7,536 bases of DNA from assembly GCA_007128865.1 (NCBI GenBank), contig SKWP01000105.1, forward strand, positions 1 to 7,536, written 5' to 3'. The notes below the pieces were generated by a model that worked only from the letters and a program-made list of their open reading frames with translations, did not search any database and had not been told where the DNA came from. The DNA comes from Paracoccaceae bacterium. GTDB taxonomy: Bacteria; Pseudomonadota; Alphaproteobacteria; Rhodobacterales; Rhodobacteraceae. Of this stretch, positions 1-6,247 are shown piece by piece (position 1 is the stretch's first letter; each line of letters starts with the position of its first letter). Made by a program: the position numbers and the translations under genes.

Positions 1-1875
1 ACGGTGATCCTGCCCGAAGGCAGCCGGGTGACGGTGCGCCTTTACGGCGACAGCGGCGTACTGAGCCTTGCCGAAACGGTGTCCGGGCGCGACCCGGAAG
101 ACGCAGGGCCTGCCGACGCACCCGCGCATGACTTCGAGATCCTGCGCGCCGGGCGCATCAACGTCCAGGGCCCCGGCGGCCGCGGCTGGGAGGTAACCGT
201 CCTGCCCGATGCCGCCCCCCGCGTGCGGCTGCGCGGTGAACCCGAACGCCAGTCGCGCGGCGCTTTCCGGCAGGAATTCGAGGCCAGCGACGATTATGGC
301 GTTGTTGCGGGCGAGGCCGAAATCCGGCTTGACCTTGCGGCGGTGGAACGCCGCTTCGGGCTGGAGGCAGAGCCCGAACCGCGCGAGCCGATCCGGCTTG
401 ACCTGCCGATGCCCATCGCCGGCGACCGATCCCAGTTCACCGAGGCGCTGATCGAGAACCTTTCCGAACACCCCTGGGCCAACCTGCCTGTGACCTTGCA
501 GCTCAGCGTTACCGATGCCCGCGGCCAGACCGGCGAAAGCGCGCTGCTCGACACGGTCCTGCCCGGCCGGCGGTTTTTCGATCCGCTTGCTGCGGCGATT
601 GTCGAAATGCGGCGCGATCTGCTCTGGAACCGCGAAACCGCGCCGCGGGTGGCGCAGGTTCTGCGCGCTGTCAGTCATCGCCCCGATGACATGTTCCGAT
701 CCGAACGCGCCTTCCTGCTGCTGCGCACCGCGCTGCGCCAGCTGGAAGCGGGCATTGCCGACGGGCTGACATCCGAAACCCGCGACGATGTTGCCGGGGC
801 GCTCTGGGATATCGCCCTGCTGATCGAGGAAGGCGAGCTGGCCGATGCGCTCGAACGTCTGCGTCGCGCCCAGGACCAGCTTGCCGAAGCGATGCGCAGC
901 GGCGCCGATGCGGGCGAGATCGCAGATCTCATGCAGGAGCTGCGCGAGGCGATGCGCGACTACATGCGCCAGCTGGCCGAACAGGGCCCGCAGGAGGGTA
1001 ATGAGCAGTTCGCCGAAGGCGAGCGGATGGAGATGTCCGGCGACCAGCTGCAGGAGATGATGGACCGGATACAGGAGCTGATGGAACAGGGCCGCATGGC
1101 CGAGGCCATGGAGCTCATGGAACTGCTCAACCAGATGCTCGAAAACATGCAGGTCACCCAGGGGCAGGGCGGCGACGGCGGCGACAACGATCAGGCCATG
1201 CGCGGGCTGGGCGAGGCGCTGCGTGATCAGCAGGAGCTTTCGGACGATACATTCCGCGAATTTCAGGAAGGCGGTCAGGGGCAGGCCGGCCCGGCGCCGC
1301 CGTCAGGCACCCCCGGGACGGGGGGCGAAGGTCAGGGCGAAGGCGAAGGCGAAGGTCAGGGCGAAACCGGCACCGCCGGGCCTTCCGACCTGGCCGACCG
1401 TCAGCGCGACCTCCGCGACCGGCTGGCCGAGATCGAGCGAAACGGGCTTCCCGGAGAGGGGTCGGAGGCCGGCGAGGCGGCGCGCGAGGCGCTCGAGGAT
1501 GCCGGCCGGGCCATGGAGGAAGCCGAACGCGCCCTGCGCGAGGATGATTCGCCCGGCGCCCTTCAGCGTCAGGCCGAGGCAATCGACGCGATGCGCGAAA
1601 GCCTGCGCAACATGGGCGAGGCCATGGCACGGGATTCATCCGGCATCGAGGATGACCGCGCCCTCAGCGGCCGCGACGGGCAGGGCCGCCGCGACCCGCT
1701 GGGCCGTGAGGTTGGCGAGGTCGGCCGCATCGGCACCGACGACGAGTTGCTGCAGGGCGAAGACGTCTACCGCCGTGCCCGCGACATTCTGGAGGAAATC
1801 CGCCGCCGGTCCGGTGAACAGGAACGCCCCGAACTGGAGCTTGATTACCTGCGCCGCCTGCTGGAAAGGTTCTGA
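1..1875 (+). CDS. TIGR02302/DUF4175 family protein, C-terminal part (5' end outside window)
   Basis: The frame is open from the first base and ends at TGA 1873-1875, so this is the last 624 codons of a longer protein; family members run to roughly 800-900 residues with N-terminal membrane helices, which would lie upstream. The GTG at position 4 is simply the first in-frame start codon in view, not a credible start. Visible in order: a beta-rich, Ig-like segment containing 'EASDDYGVVAGEAEIRLD' (about bases 265-350); a helical region; a Met/Glu/Gln-rich predicted coiled coil (about 890-1150); a Gly/Gln/Glu low-complexity tract (1260-1380); more charged helix; and a conserved tail with 'RRDPLGREVGEV' and 'ELELDYLRRLLERF'. 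The DPLGR motif plus the ELDY-x-RRLL-x-F ending are what I recognise as the alphaproteobacterial low-complexity family TIGR02302. Its function is not established; a cell-envelope role is only a guess. It converges with the minus-strand genes downstream. Confidence 0.88.
   Translation, partial: TVILPEGSRVTVRLYGDSGVLSLAETVSGRDPEDAGPADAPAHDFEILRAGRINVQGPGGRGWEVTVLPDAAPRVRLRGEPERQSRGAFRQEFEASDDYGVVAGEAEIRLDLAAVERRFGLEAEPEPREPIRLDLPMPIAGDRSQFTEALIENLSEHPWANLPVTLQLSVTDARGQTGESALLDTVLPGRRFFDPLAAAIVEMRRDLLWNRETAPRVAQVLRAVSHRPDDMFRSERAFLLLRTALRQLEAGIADGLTSETRDDVAGALWDIALLIEEGELADALERLRRAQDQLAEAMRSGADAGEIADLMQELREAMRDYMRQLAEQGPQEGNEQFAEGERMEMSGDQLQEMMDRIQELMEQGRMAEAMELMELLNQMLENMQVTQGQGGDGGDNDQAMRGLGEALRDQQELSDDTFREFQEGGQGQAGPAPPSGTPGTGGEGQGEGEGEGQGETGTAGPSDLADRQRDLRDRLAEIERNGLPGEGSEAGEAAREALEDAGRAMEEAERALREDDSPGALQRQAEAIDAMRESLRNMGEAMARDSSGIEDDRALSGRDGQGRRDPLGREVGEVGRIGTDDELLQGEDVYRRARDILEEIRRRSGEQERPELELDYLRRLLERF
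1324..1365 (+). repeat. in-frame 6-bp tandem repeat encoding Gly-Glu/Gly-Gln dipeptides
   Basis: Seven consecutive hexamers lie in frame with the TIGR02302 gene, in the order GGCGAA, GGTCAG, GGCGAA, GGCGAA, GGCGAA, GGTCAG, GGCGAA. They encode GE-GQ-GE-GE-GE-GQ-GE. The array forms part of a flexible linker between two helical regions and could change length by slippage without shifting the reading frame. Confidence 0.9.
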
Positions 1876-1911
1876 ACCTGCGGCAGCAGGGCGGTGGCCC
1901 GCACCGGGGCT

Positions 1912-2064
1912 TCAGCCAGTCAGCAGCACGACCAGAAGGCCGAGCCAGAAGACCGCCGACGCCGCCAGCATTCTGCCCAGCATCACGGCCGAACCCCGCC
2001 GCGCGCCTGCGGGACTTTCCTGCGATTGCGATATCATGCGTTCTCTATCCCCGGGTTCGGCCAT
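1912..2064 (-). CDS. possible small single-pass membrane protein (50 aa)
   Basis: An uninterrupted frame runs from ATG 2062-2064 to TGA 1912-1914. It encodes a polar N-terminal half (MAEPGDRERMISQSQESPAG), a short basic stretch (ARRGS) and then a hydrophobic C-terminal half ending in 'SAVFWLGLLVVLLTG'. A basic patch followed by about 20 apolar residues is what a single membrane helix with a cytoplasmic N terminus (positive-inside rule) would look like. A second possible start, Met10 (2035-2037), has a weak purine-rich GGATAGAG upstream; the first ATG has no clear Shine-Dalgarno sequence. The TGA is 36 bases from the stop of the convergent TIGR02302 gene. The opposite strand here carries only an out-of-frame reading. 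I do not recognise the family. It could also be a chance ORF in GC-rich DNA, though that hydrophobicity pattern argues against it. The remaining 121 bases up to the hairpin at 2186 hold nothing I can support. Confidence 0.5.
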   Translation of the reverse strand: MAEPGDRERMISQSQESPAGARRGSAVMLGRMLAASAVFWLGLLVVLLTG

Positions 2065-2185
2065 AGGCAGCGCAACAGCCTGAACACCGCGATCCGGCGC
2101 AATTCGGGCGTTGTTCTGTCAACGTCGCGGCAATTGGCCTTCGGACACCCCGGCCCTGAGGGCGCCTTCGCCTTCGGGACAGCAA

Positions 2186-2213
2186 GGGGGAACGGGCGGC
2201 GGCCCGTTTCCCC
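2186..2213 (-). terminator. intrinsic terminator of the CtrA-like gene
   Basis: Two 12-base arms, 2186-2197 and 2202-2213, pair fully with one G-T wobble around a 4-base loop. On the minus strand the hairpin begins 11 bases after the stop of the CtrA-like gene and is followed by TTGCT, so the T-run is weak. Position and stem strength support termination or 3'-end protection. Confidence 0.7.
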
Positions 2214-2224
2214 GAATGCCCGGA

Positions 2225-2896
2225 TCAGGCGCGGAACGTGTAGCCGAGGCCATAGACCGTCTGGATCGGGCAGTTGCCGCCCAGGGCTTCCGACAGCTTC
2301 TTGCGAAGCTTGCAGACGAACACATCGATGATCTTGGGGTTCGGTTCGTCCATGCCCCCGTAAAGCAGGCTGAGGATCGTATCCTTGCGCAGCGTTCTGC
2401 CCGACCGAAGCACGAGGGCTTCCAGAACTTCGTATTCCTTGCGCGTCAGGTTGACCGGCGCATCATGGGCCAGCACCTGCTTCTGTTCCAGATCGATCCT
2501 CAGCGGGCCGATTTCGAGACAGGTCGACACATGCCCGTTCACCCGGCGTACCACCGCCATGATGCGCGCCGAAAGCTCTTCGATCTTGAACGGTTTGGTC
2601 ACATAGTCATCGGCGCCGGCGCTGAGCGCGCGAACCTTGGTGTTCGTATCCATGTCCCCTGACAGGATCAGGATCGGATACTTCACCCCCATTTCGCGGG
2701 CCGTGGCGAGCACATCGAGGCCCGAGGTTTCCTTCAGGCGCAGGTCCAGCAGGACAGCGTCGAAATGGTAGCTCTCCATGGCCTCGATGGCGGCGTCACC
2801 GTCATGGACGGTGGTCACGGCGAATTCCTTTTTGGTCAGAAGCGCCGCAATCATCTGCGCCATGAACTTGTCGTCTTCTACAAGAAGCACCCGCAT
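2225..2896 (-). CDS. CtrA-like response regulator (receiver + OmpR-type winged helix)
   Basis: This 223-residue protein has an N-terminal receiver (about 1-118) and a C-terminal winged-helix DNA-binding domain (about 125-222). The receiver keeps the acidic pocket E7-D8-D9, the phosphoacceptor D51 in 'AVLLDLRL', S79 in 'ILILSG' and K101 in 'DDYVTKPF'. The DNA-binding half carries 'LTRKEYEVLEAL', 'LYGGMDEP' and 'KIIDVFVCKLRKKL', which are hallmarks of the CtrA family, and ends 'VYGLGYTFRA' where CtrA has 'VWGRGYVLR'. Helix alpha1 and the region after the D51 loop differ from Rhodobacterales CtrA, so I read it as a CtrA paralogue rather than CtrA itself. FtcR/Rem-type flagellar regulators are an alternative. 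I chose ATG 2896 because CtrA proteins begin MRVLL and GGGGA lies 8 bases upstream; ATG 2911, five codons earlier, is possible, but GAAGAG would then be only about 2 bases away. A terminator on each side and a promoter suggest a monocistronic unit. Target genes cannot be told from the sequence. Confidence 0.9.
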   Translation of the reverse strand: MRVLLVEDDKFMAQMIAALLTKKEFAVTTVHDGDAAIEAMESYHFDAVLLDLRLKETSGLDVLATAREMGVKYPILILSGDMDTNTKVRALSAGADDYVTKPFKIEELSARIMAVVRRVNGHVSTCLEIGPLRIDLEQKQVLAHDAPVNLTRKEYEVLEALVLRSGRTLRKDTILSLLYGGMDEPNPKIIDVFVCKLRKKLSEALGGNCPIQTVYGLGYTFRA

Positions 2897-2930
2897 CGAA
2901 TCGGTCCCCATATCTCTTCATTGCCGATTA

Positions 2931-2959
2931 AATATCATTCGAATTAAATCATGTCGCAA
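2931..2959 (-). promoter_or_regulatory. putative sigma-70-type promoter and regulator-site region of the CtrA-like gene
   Basis: Read on the minus strand, TTGCGA (2959-2954) and GATATT (2936-2931) are separated by 17 bases; each matches the -35 or -10 consensus at four of six positions. The stretch is distinctly AT-rich for this window. It also contains an 8-base palindrome, ATTCGAAT (2937-2944), and two TTAA tetramers (2928-2931 and 2944-2947), the half-site of CtrA boxes. It lies 35-63 bases upstream of ATG 2896 and downstream of the chemotaxis operon terminator. Confidence 0.45.
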
Positions 2960-2991
2960 AAGGACATCCGGATACCCTTTCCAGCAAAACG

Positions 2992-3023
2992 GATGGCATA
3001 CCGACTTTCGTCGGTATGCCATC
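2992..3023 (-). terminator. strong intrinsic terminator of the chemotaxis operon
   Basis: Arms 2992-3005 and 3010-3023 form a perfect 14-bp stem. On the minus strand the loop is GAAA, a GNRA tetraloop closed by a C-G pair, and the stem is followed by CCGTTTTGC with a run of four T. It starts 41 bases after the stop of the CheA3-like gene, so it should end the operon and insulate the CtrA-like gene. Confidence 0.85.
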
Positions 3024-3064
3024 ATCCCTCAGCGCGAACGCGTGGCCTGCCGGCTGCCGGGCGT

Positions 3065-6000
3065 TCAGTGTGTGGTGGCGGTGCCCGGGAACCGCGCGTC
3101 GCTGTGGCTGGCGCACAGGCTGGCCGGTGAAAGCACCATGGCCACATCGCCCCGCGACAGCAGCGCCACCCCGGAAACGCTTTGCAGTCCGGTCATCACG
3201 CCGCGCAGCGGGCGCGACAGCACAAGCTGCTGACCCATCAGCTCATCGACCGGTACCGCAACGCATGAATCGGGCAGGGACAGCACGATATGCACCTTCG
3301 GCTTGGCATCGGCAGGCTGGCGGCCATGCCCGCCGGGACAACCCGAGGCGGTGGAAATGCTGCGGATCGGAATGAGCTCGTCCTGGTTCAGGCGCAGCCA
3401 TGTGCGGCGACCATCGGGATCAGAGACCGGAACCAGCGCCGACGGGTCCGGCTGAACGATGCTGCGGATGGCGTTGACCGGAAGAACATAGCGCGTGCCC
3501 TCGGCACCAACGACCATGCCTTCGAGAACCACAAGGTTCACCGGCAGGAAGACATGCAGCCTGAAGCCGCCTTCCGGACGCCGGACGATGCGCAGTGTCC
3601 CGCCATGGCGAAGCAGTTCGTTTTCCATTTCCGCCACATGGGCCGGATCGGGCTCGGACTTCCCGTCGTCTTCGAGAACCGCCGAAACCTGATCGTCGAG
3701 CTTGCGGATCGAAAGATGCAGGCGTCGCGGCGCAACCATCGGATGATCGAGCCTGGCAACCAGAAACGGCCTCATGATGGTCCGGAGCGTTTCCAGCATG
3801 CTGACATCAAGCGGTTCATCGCCGCCGAGACTGGTCAGCACGGCTTCGAAACCATTGCGCCGGGAATGGGCGGCGACCATGGCCGCGAGCGGGCGCAGGA
3901 TGGTTTCCGCCGGGCGCGTCCGCAGGGTGGCCGTCAGTTGCTGCAGCTCTGACAGATGGCCGAGGATCTGGGTTCCCAACTGCGAGATCTCGCGCAGCTG
4001 TTCTGTCATCTGGTCGGCCACGGCGCGCATCGCCTGACGGGCCGAGCGCAGGTCACCGGCATGCTGGCGCAGCACCGTATCGAGGGTTTCGGAAAGGTCC
4101 GCATCGCTCAGATCGCGCAGCATGTTCTGCAGCATGGCCTGACCGGCGGCAACCTCGCCAAGCTGTTCGAGCATCTCGCTCGACATCTCGACCGACGGAA
4201 TGGCATCCGAAACGGTGTCAGGTGCAGCCTCGGGCGGCGTGCCATCCTGATCGGACGGTTCCGGTTCGGGTCGCAGGCTGCGCATGAGCACGAGGTTGCG
4301 GCCGCCCGGGTCAAGATGCGCGAGGGTGGCGGACAGCTCGATTTCATCCTGTTCCGAGGCAATCAGGAAGTCGAAGATGGTCTTGTCGCCTTCGAAAACC
4401 GTCACATTGGTGATGGCCTCGATCCGGCCCGAGCCGATCAGGTCAAACAGGGCCTGGGCAAGCGCATCATCCGAATTGATATCGGCACGCAGCAGATAGA
4501 AATGCCGGCCCTGTTCCATCGCCTGGGCTGCGGCGCGGGTGCTTTCGGGCGAAAGCACCCGGTGGAACTCTGCGGGCAGACCTAGGCGGCGCTCGATGGT
4601 CGCCACCGTCATCACGCCGGCGCCGGTGAAGCCGGCATCGGCGGCTTCGCGAAACAGTTCCTCCAGCCGTTCGATGTCGGGCGTTTCGCCCTCTCGCACG
4701 GCATCGAACACCAGCTCAAGCGTGTCCACGAAGCCGCGCGCGATCTGCATCAGGATTGCGTCGGGACGGTCGCCGCGGGCATGGCCGCGGCTGAAGAGGT
4801 CGAGAATCGACATGGCCAGATCCGAGGCCACGTTGAGATCGAAATGCACGCAGGCGTGGTGGACCAGCCGTATCAGGCGTTCCAGCGCCCGGTAGTCGGT
4901 GCTTGCATCGCTGCCCTTGCGCAGCCGTTCGAGCACCGCGTCAAGTTCGTCGAGCGTTTCGAACACATGGTCGGCGCACCAGTTCTGCAACAGCTTTCGC
5001 GGGCTGACACCACCGGCCGGTGCGGTATCGCCAAGGGCGATCTCGACGCTTGCCAGTTCCTCGTAAAGCCGCAGTTCGCTGCGCCGGAAGCCGCCGGCAT
5101 CCACCGCCGCGGGAAGGGTGCGTGCGGCCGATGCCACGCGCACATAGCCTTCGGAGTCGGCGACCTCGCACAGCACCGCGACGGCGCTGGCCAGGGCAGT
5201 TTCATCGGGCGTTTCGTTCAGCGAATAGTTCAGCCCGAGCCGCGAGATCGTCTCAAGCGCCTCCGAGATGCGATCGAAGAAGCCAGCCTGTTCCGGCGCA
5301 GCGGCCGATGCGCCCTGATCGGGCGCTCCCGACCGGGCAAGTGCTTGGATCGCGCCGATCACATCGTGCAATTCACCCGGCTGCGGGGACTGCGGCAGTG
5401 TTTCCAGAAGCTGCTGCCAGGCCTGAAGGCCCAACTGCCGCGCGGCATGGGCCAGGCCGGGCAGTACCCGCGCGATGCCGGCCGTGTCGCCGGCATCGCG
5501 GGCCTTGCACAGCTTTGTCAGGGCATCGGCCACCATGTCGTTGAAGATCGCCAGATAAGCGGCATCGCTGGCCAGTGCCGACTGGGCCGGTGCCGGATGT
5601 GGCGCCTGCTGCACTGCGGGTCGGGGGGCTGGCCCGGCAATCTCCGGGGATGCTGCCGGCATGTCCGGTGACGGCGCTTCGGGTGCCGGGTCTGCCTCGG
5701 GCTCGGTCACAGGCGGGGTGGCGGCAGGCTGGTGGCTGCCGGCTTCCGGGGCCTCGGGTTCCGCGTCCGCGATGTCGGGGTCTGAAGGGGGCGTCTGTTC
5801 GGCTTCGGCCATCCCACATCGGGCGATCTTGTCGCGCAACCGCCCGACAAGCGCATCGGTGCCGGCCGGGTCGACATCGGCGCGGGACCGTGCCGTCTCT
5901 TCCAGCATCTCGCGCAGGCGATCGCCTGTTTCCAGCAGCAGCGACAGGATTTCGTCATCCAGCGCAACGCCCCGGTCCCGGACCAGTCCGATCAGATCCT

Positions 6001-6214
6001 CGGCCAGATGGGCGCGGTTCTCGACCGTCTCCAGCCCCAGGACGCGGGAGTTGCCCTTGAAGGTATGCACGGCGCGAAACAGTGCCGCCACAAGCGGGGG
6101 CTGGTCTTCGGGTGCGCATTCCTGCAGTTGCAGCAGCGCGGTTTCCATAGCATCCATGGCCTGTCCGCCGTCATCGGCATAAAGAACCCAGATTTCGTCC
6201 ATTTCGTCGGACAT
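3065..6214 (-). CDS. cheA3: CheA3-like chemotaxis phosphotransfer protein: Hpt + degenerate CheA core + CheW-like domain
   Basis: A 1049-residue cytoplasmic protein. Residues 1-135 form a P1/Hpt domain with the phosphorylatable histidine H50 in 'AVHTFKGNSRVLGL'. Residues 138-212 are a Pro/Ala/Glu linker. Residues 215-275 resemble a second Hpt, but Pro252 sits where the histidine should be. Residues 300-560 are helical and unassigned. Residues 570-646 look like a P2-type alpha/beta domain, 672-765 like P3 and 766-890 like a collapsed P4 ATPase, which has Ala820 for the N-box Asn, 'EDDGKS' left from G1, and no F or G2 box. Residues 891-1035 are a P5/CheW-like domain with 'VDELMGQQLVLSRPL' and 'LLSRGDVAMVLSP'. 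P1 and P5 at the two ends with a very long spacer is the architecture of R. sphaeroides CheA3, which CheA4 phosphorylates, which donates to CheY6, and which dephosphorylates CheY6-P. The gene lies 33 bases after the receiver gene, as in CheOp3. ATG 6214 is preceded by AGGAG at 9 bases. Confidence 0.88.
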   Translation of the reverse strand: MSDEMDEIWVLYADDGGQAMDAMETALLQLQECAPEDQPPLVAALFRAVHTFKGNSRVLGLETVENRAHLAEDLIGLVRDRGVALDDEILSLLLETGDRLREMLEETARSRADVDPAGTDALVGRLRDKIARCGMAEAEQTPPSDPDIADAEPEAPEAGSHQPAATPPVTEPEADPAPEAPSPDMPAASPEIAGPAPRPAVQQAPHPAPAQSALASDAAYLAIFNDMVADALTKLCKARDAGDTAGIARVLPGLAHAARQLGLQAWQQLLETLPQSPQPGELHDVIGAIQALARSGAPDQGASAAAPEQAGFFDRISEALETISRLGLNYSLNETPDETALASAVAVLCEVADSEGYVRVASAARTLPAAVDAGGFRRSELRLYEELASVEIALGDTAPAGGVSPRKLLQNWCADHVFETLDELDAVLERLRKGSDASTDYRALERLIRLVHHACVHFDLNVASDLAMSILDLFSRGHARGDRPDAILMQIARGFVDTLELVFDAVREGETPDIERLEELFREAADAGFTGAGVMTVATIERRLGLPAEFHRVLSPESTRAAAQAMEQGRHFYLLRADINSDDALAQALFDLIGSGRIEAITNVTVFEGDKTIFDFLIASEQDEIELSATLAHLDPGGRNLVLMRSLRPEPEPSDQDGTPPEAAPDTVSDAIPSVEMSSEMLEQLGEVAAGQAMLQNMLRDLSDADLSETLDTVLRQHAGDLRSARQAMRAVADQMTEQLREISQLGTQILGHLSELQQLTATLRTRPAETILRPLAAMVAAHSRRNGFEAVLTSLGGDEPLDVSMLETLRTIMRPFLVARLDHPMVAPRRLHLSIRKLDDQVSAVLEDDGKSEPDPAHVAEMENELLRHGGTLRIVRRPEGGFRLHVFLPVNLVVLEGMVVGAEGTRYVLPVNAIRSIVQPDPSALVPVSDPDGRRTWLRLNQDELIPIRSISTASGCPGGHGRQPADAKPKVHIVLSLPDSCVAVPVDELMGQQLVLSRPLRGVMTGLQSVSGVALLSRGDVAMVLSPASLCASHSDARFPGTATTH

Positions 6215-6223
6215 GGCGGCATA

Positions 6224-6228
6224 CTCCT
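6224..6228 (-). promoter_or_regulatory. ribosome binding site of the CheA3-like gene
   Basis: On the minus strand AGGAG lies 9 bases before ATG 6214. Another ATG (6222), in a different frame, is only one base from it and is not usable with this site. The site therefore fixes the start of the CheA3-like protein at MSDEMDEIW. Confidence 0.75.
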
Positions 6229-6247
6229 GTGGGGCCGGGCGGCTGGC

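Noticed and set aside
1876..1911. Looked for a terminator between the convergent TIGR02302 gene and the small ORF
   Set aside because: Only a 4-bp CCCG/CGGG pairing without a T-run was found, not enough to call.
1223..2083. 286-codon plus-strand frame overlapping the end of the TIGR02302 gene
   Set aside because: Its sequence is Arg/Ala/Pro-rich with no domain pattern, and the overlapping frame has the conserved family C terminus.
2117..2122. Perfect TTGACA (-35 consensus) on the minus strand upstream of the small membrane ORF
   Set aside because: No -10-like hexamer lies 16-18 bases downstream, where the sequence is GC-rich, so I did not call a promoter.
2154..2164. Small inverted repeat GCCC-TGA-GGGC
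   Set aside because: Only 4 bp with a 3-base loop; common by chance in this base composition.
2111..2662. 183-codon plus-strand frame over the CtrA-like gene
   Set aside because: Antisense to a well-conserved response regulator; no motif of its own.
4781..5671. 296-codon plus-strand frame opposite the CheA3-like gene, with similar long plus-strand frames at 3290-3952 and 3956-4585
   Set aside because: They lie wholly antisense to a protein with clear domains, have no recognisable motifs or ribosome binding sites, and are expected from GC-rich codon usage on the other strand.
3065..6214. Reading the CheA3-like gene as a pseudogene of cheA
   Set aside because: 1049 codons are open, the Hpt histidine and the P5 domain are intact, the ribosome binding site and terminator are good, and the P1...P5 design without ATPase is known from functional CheA3.
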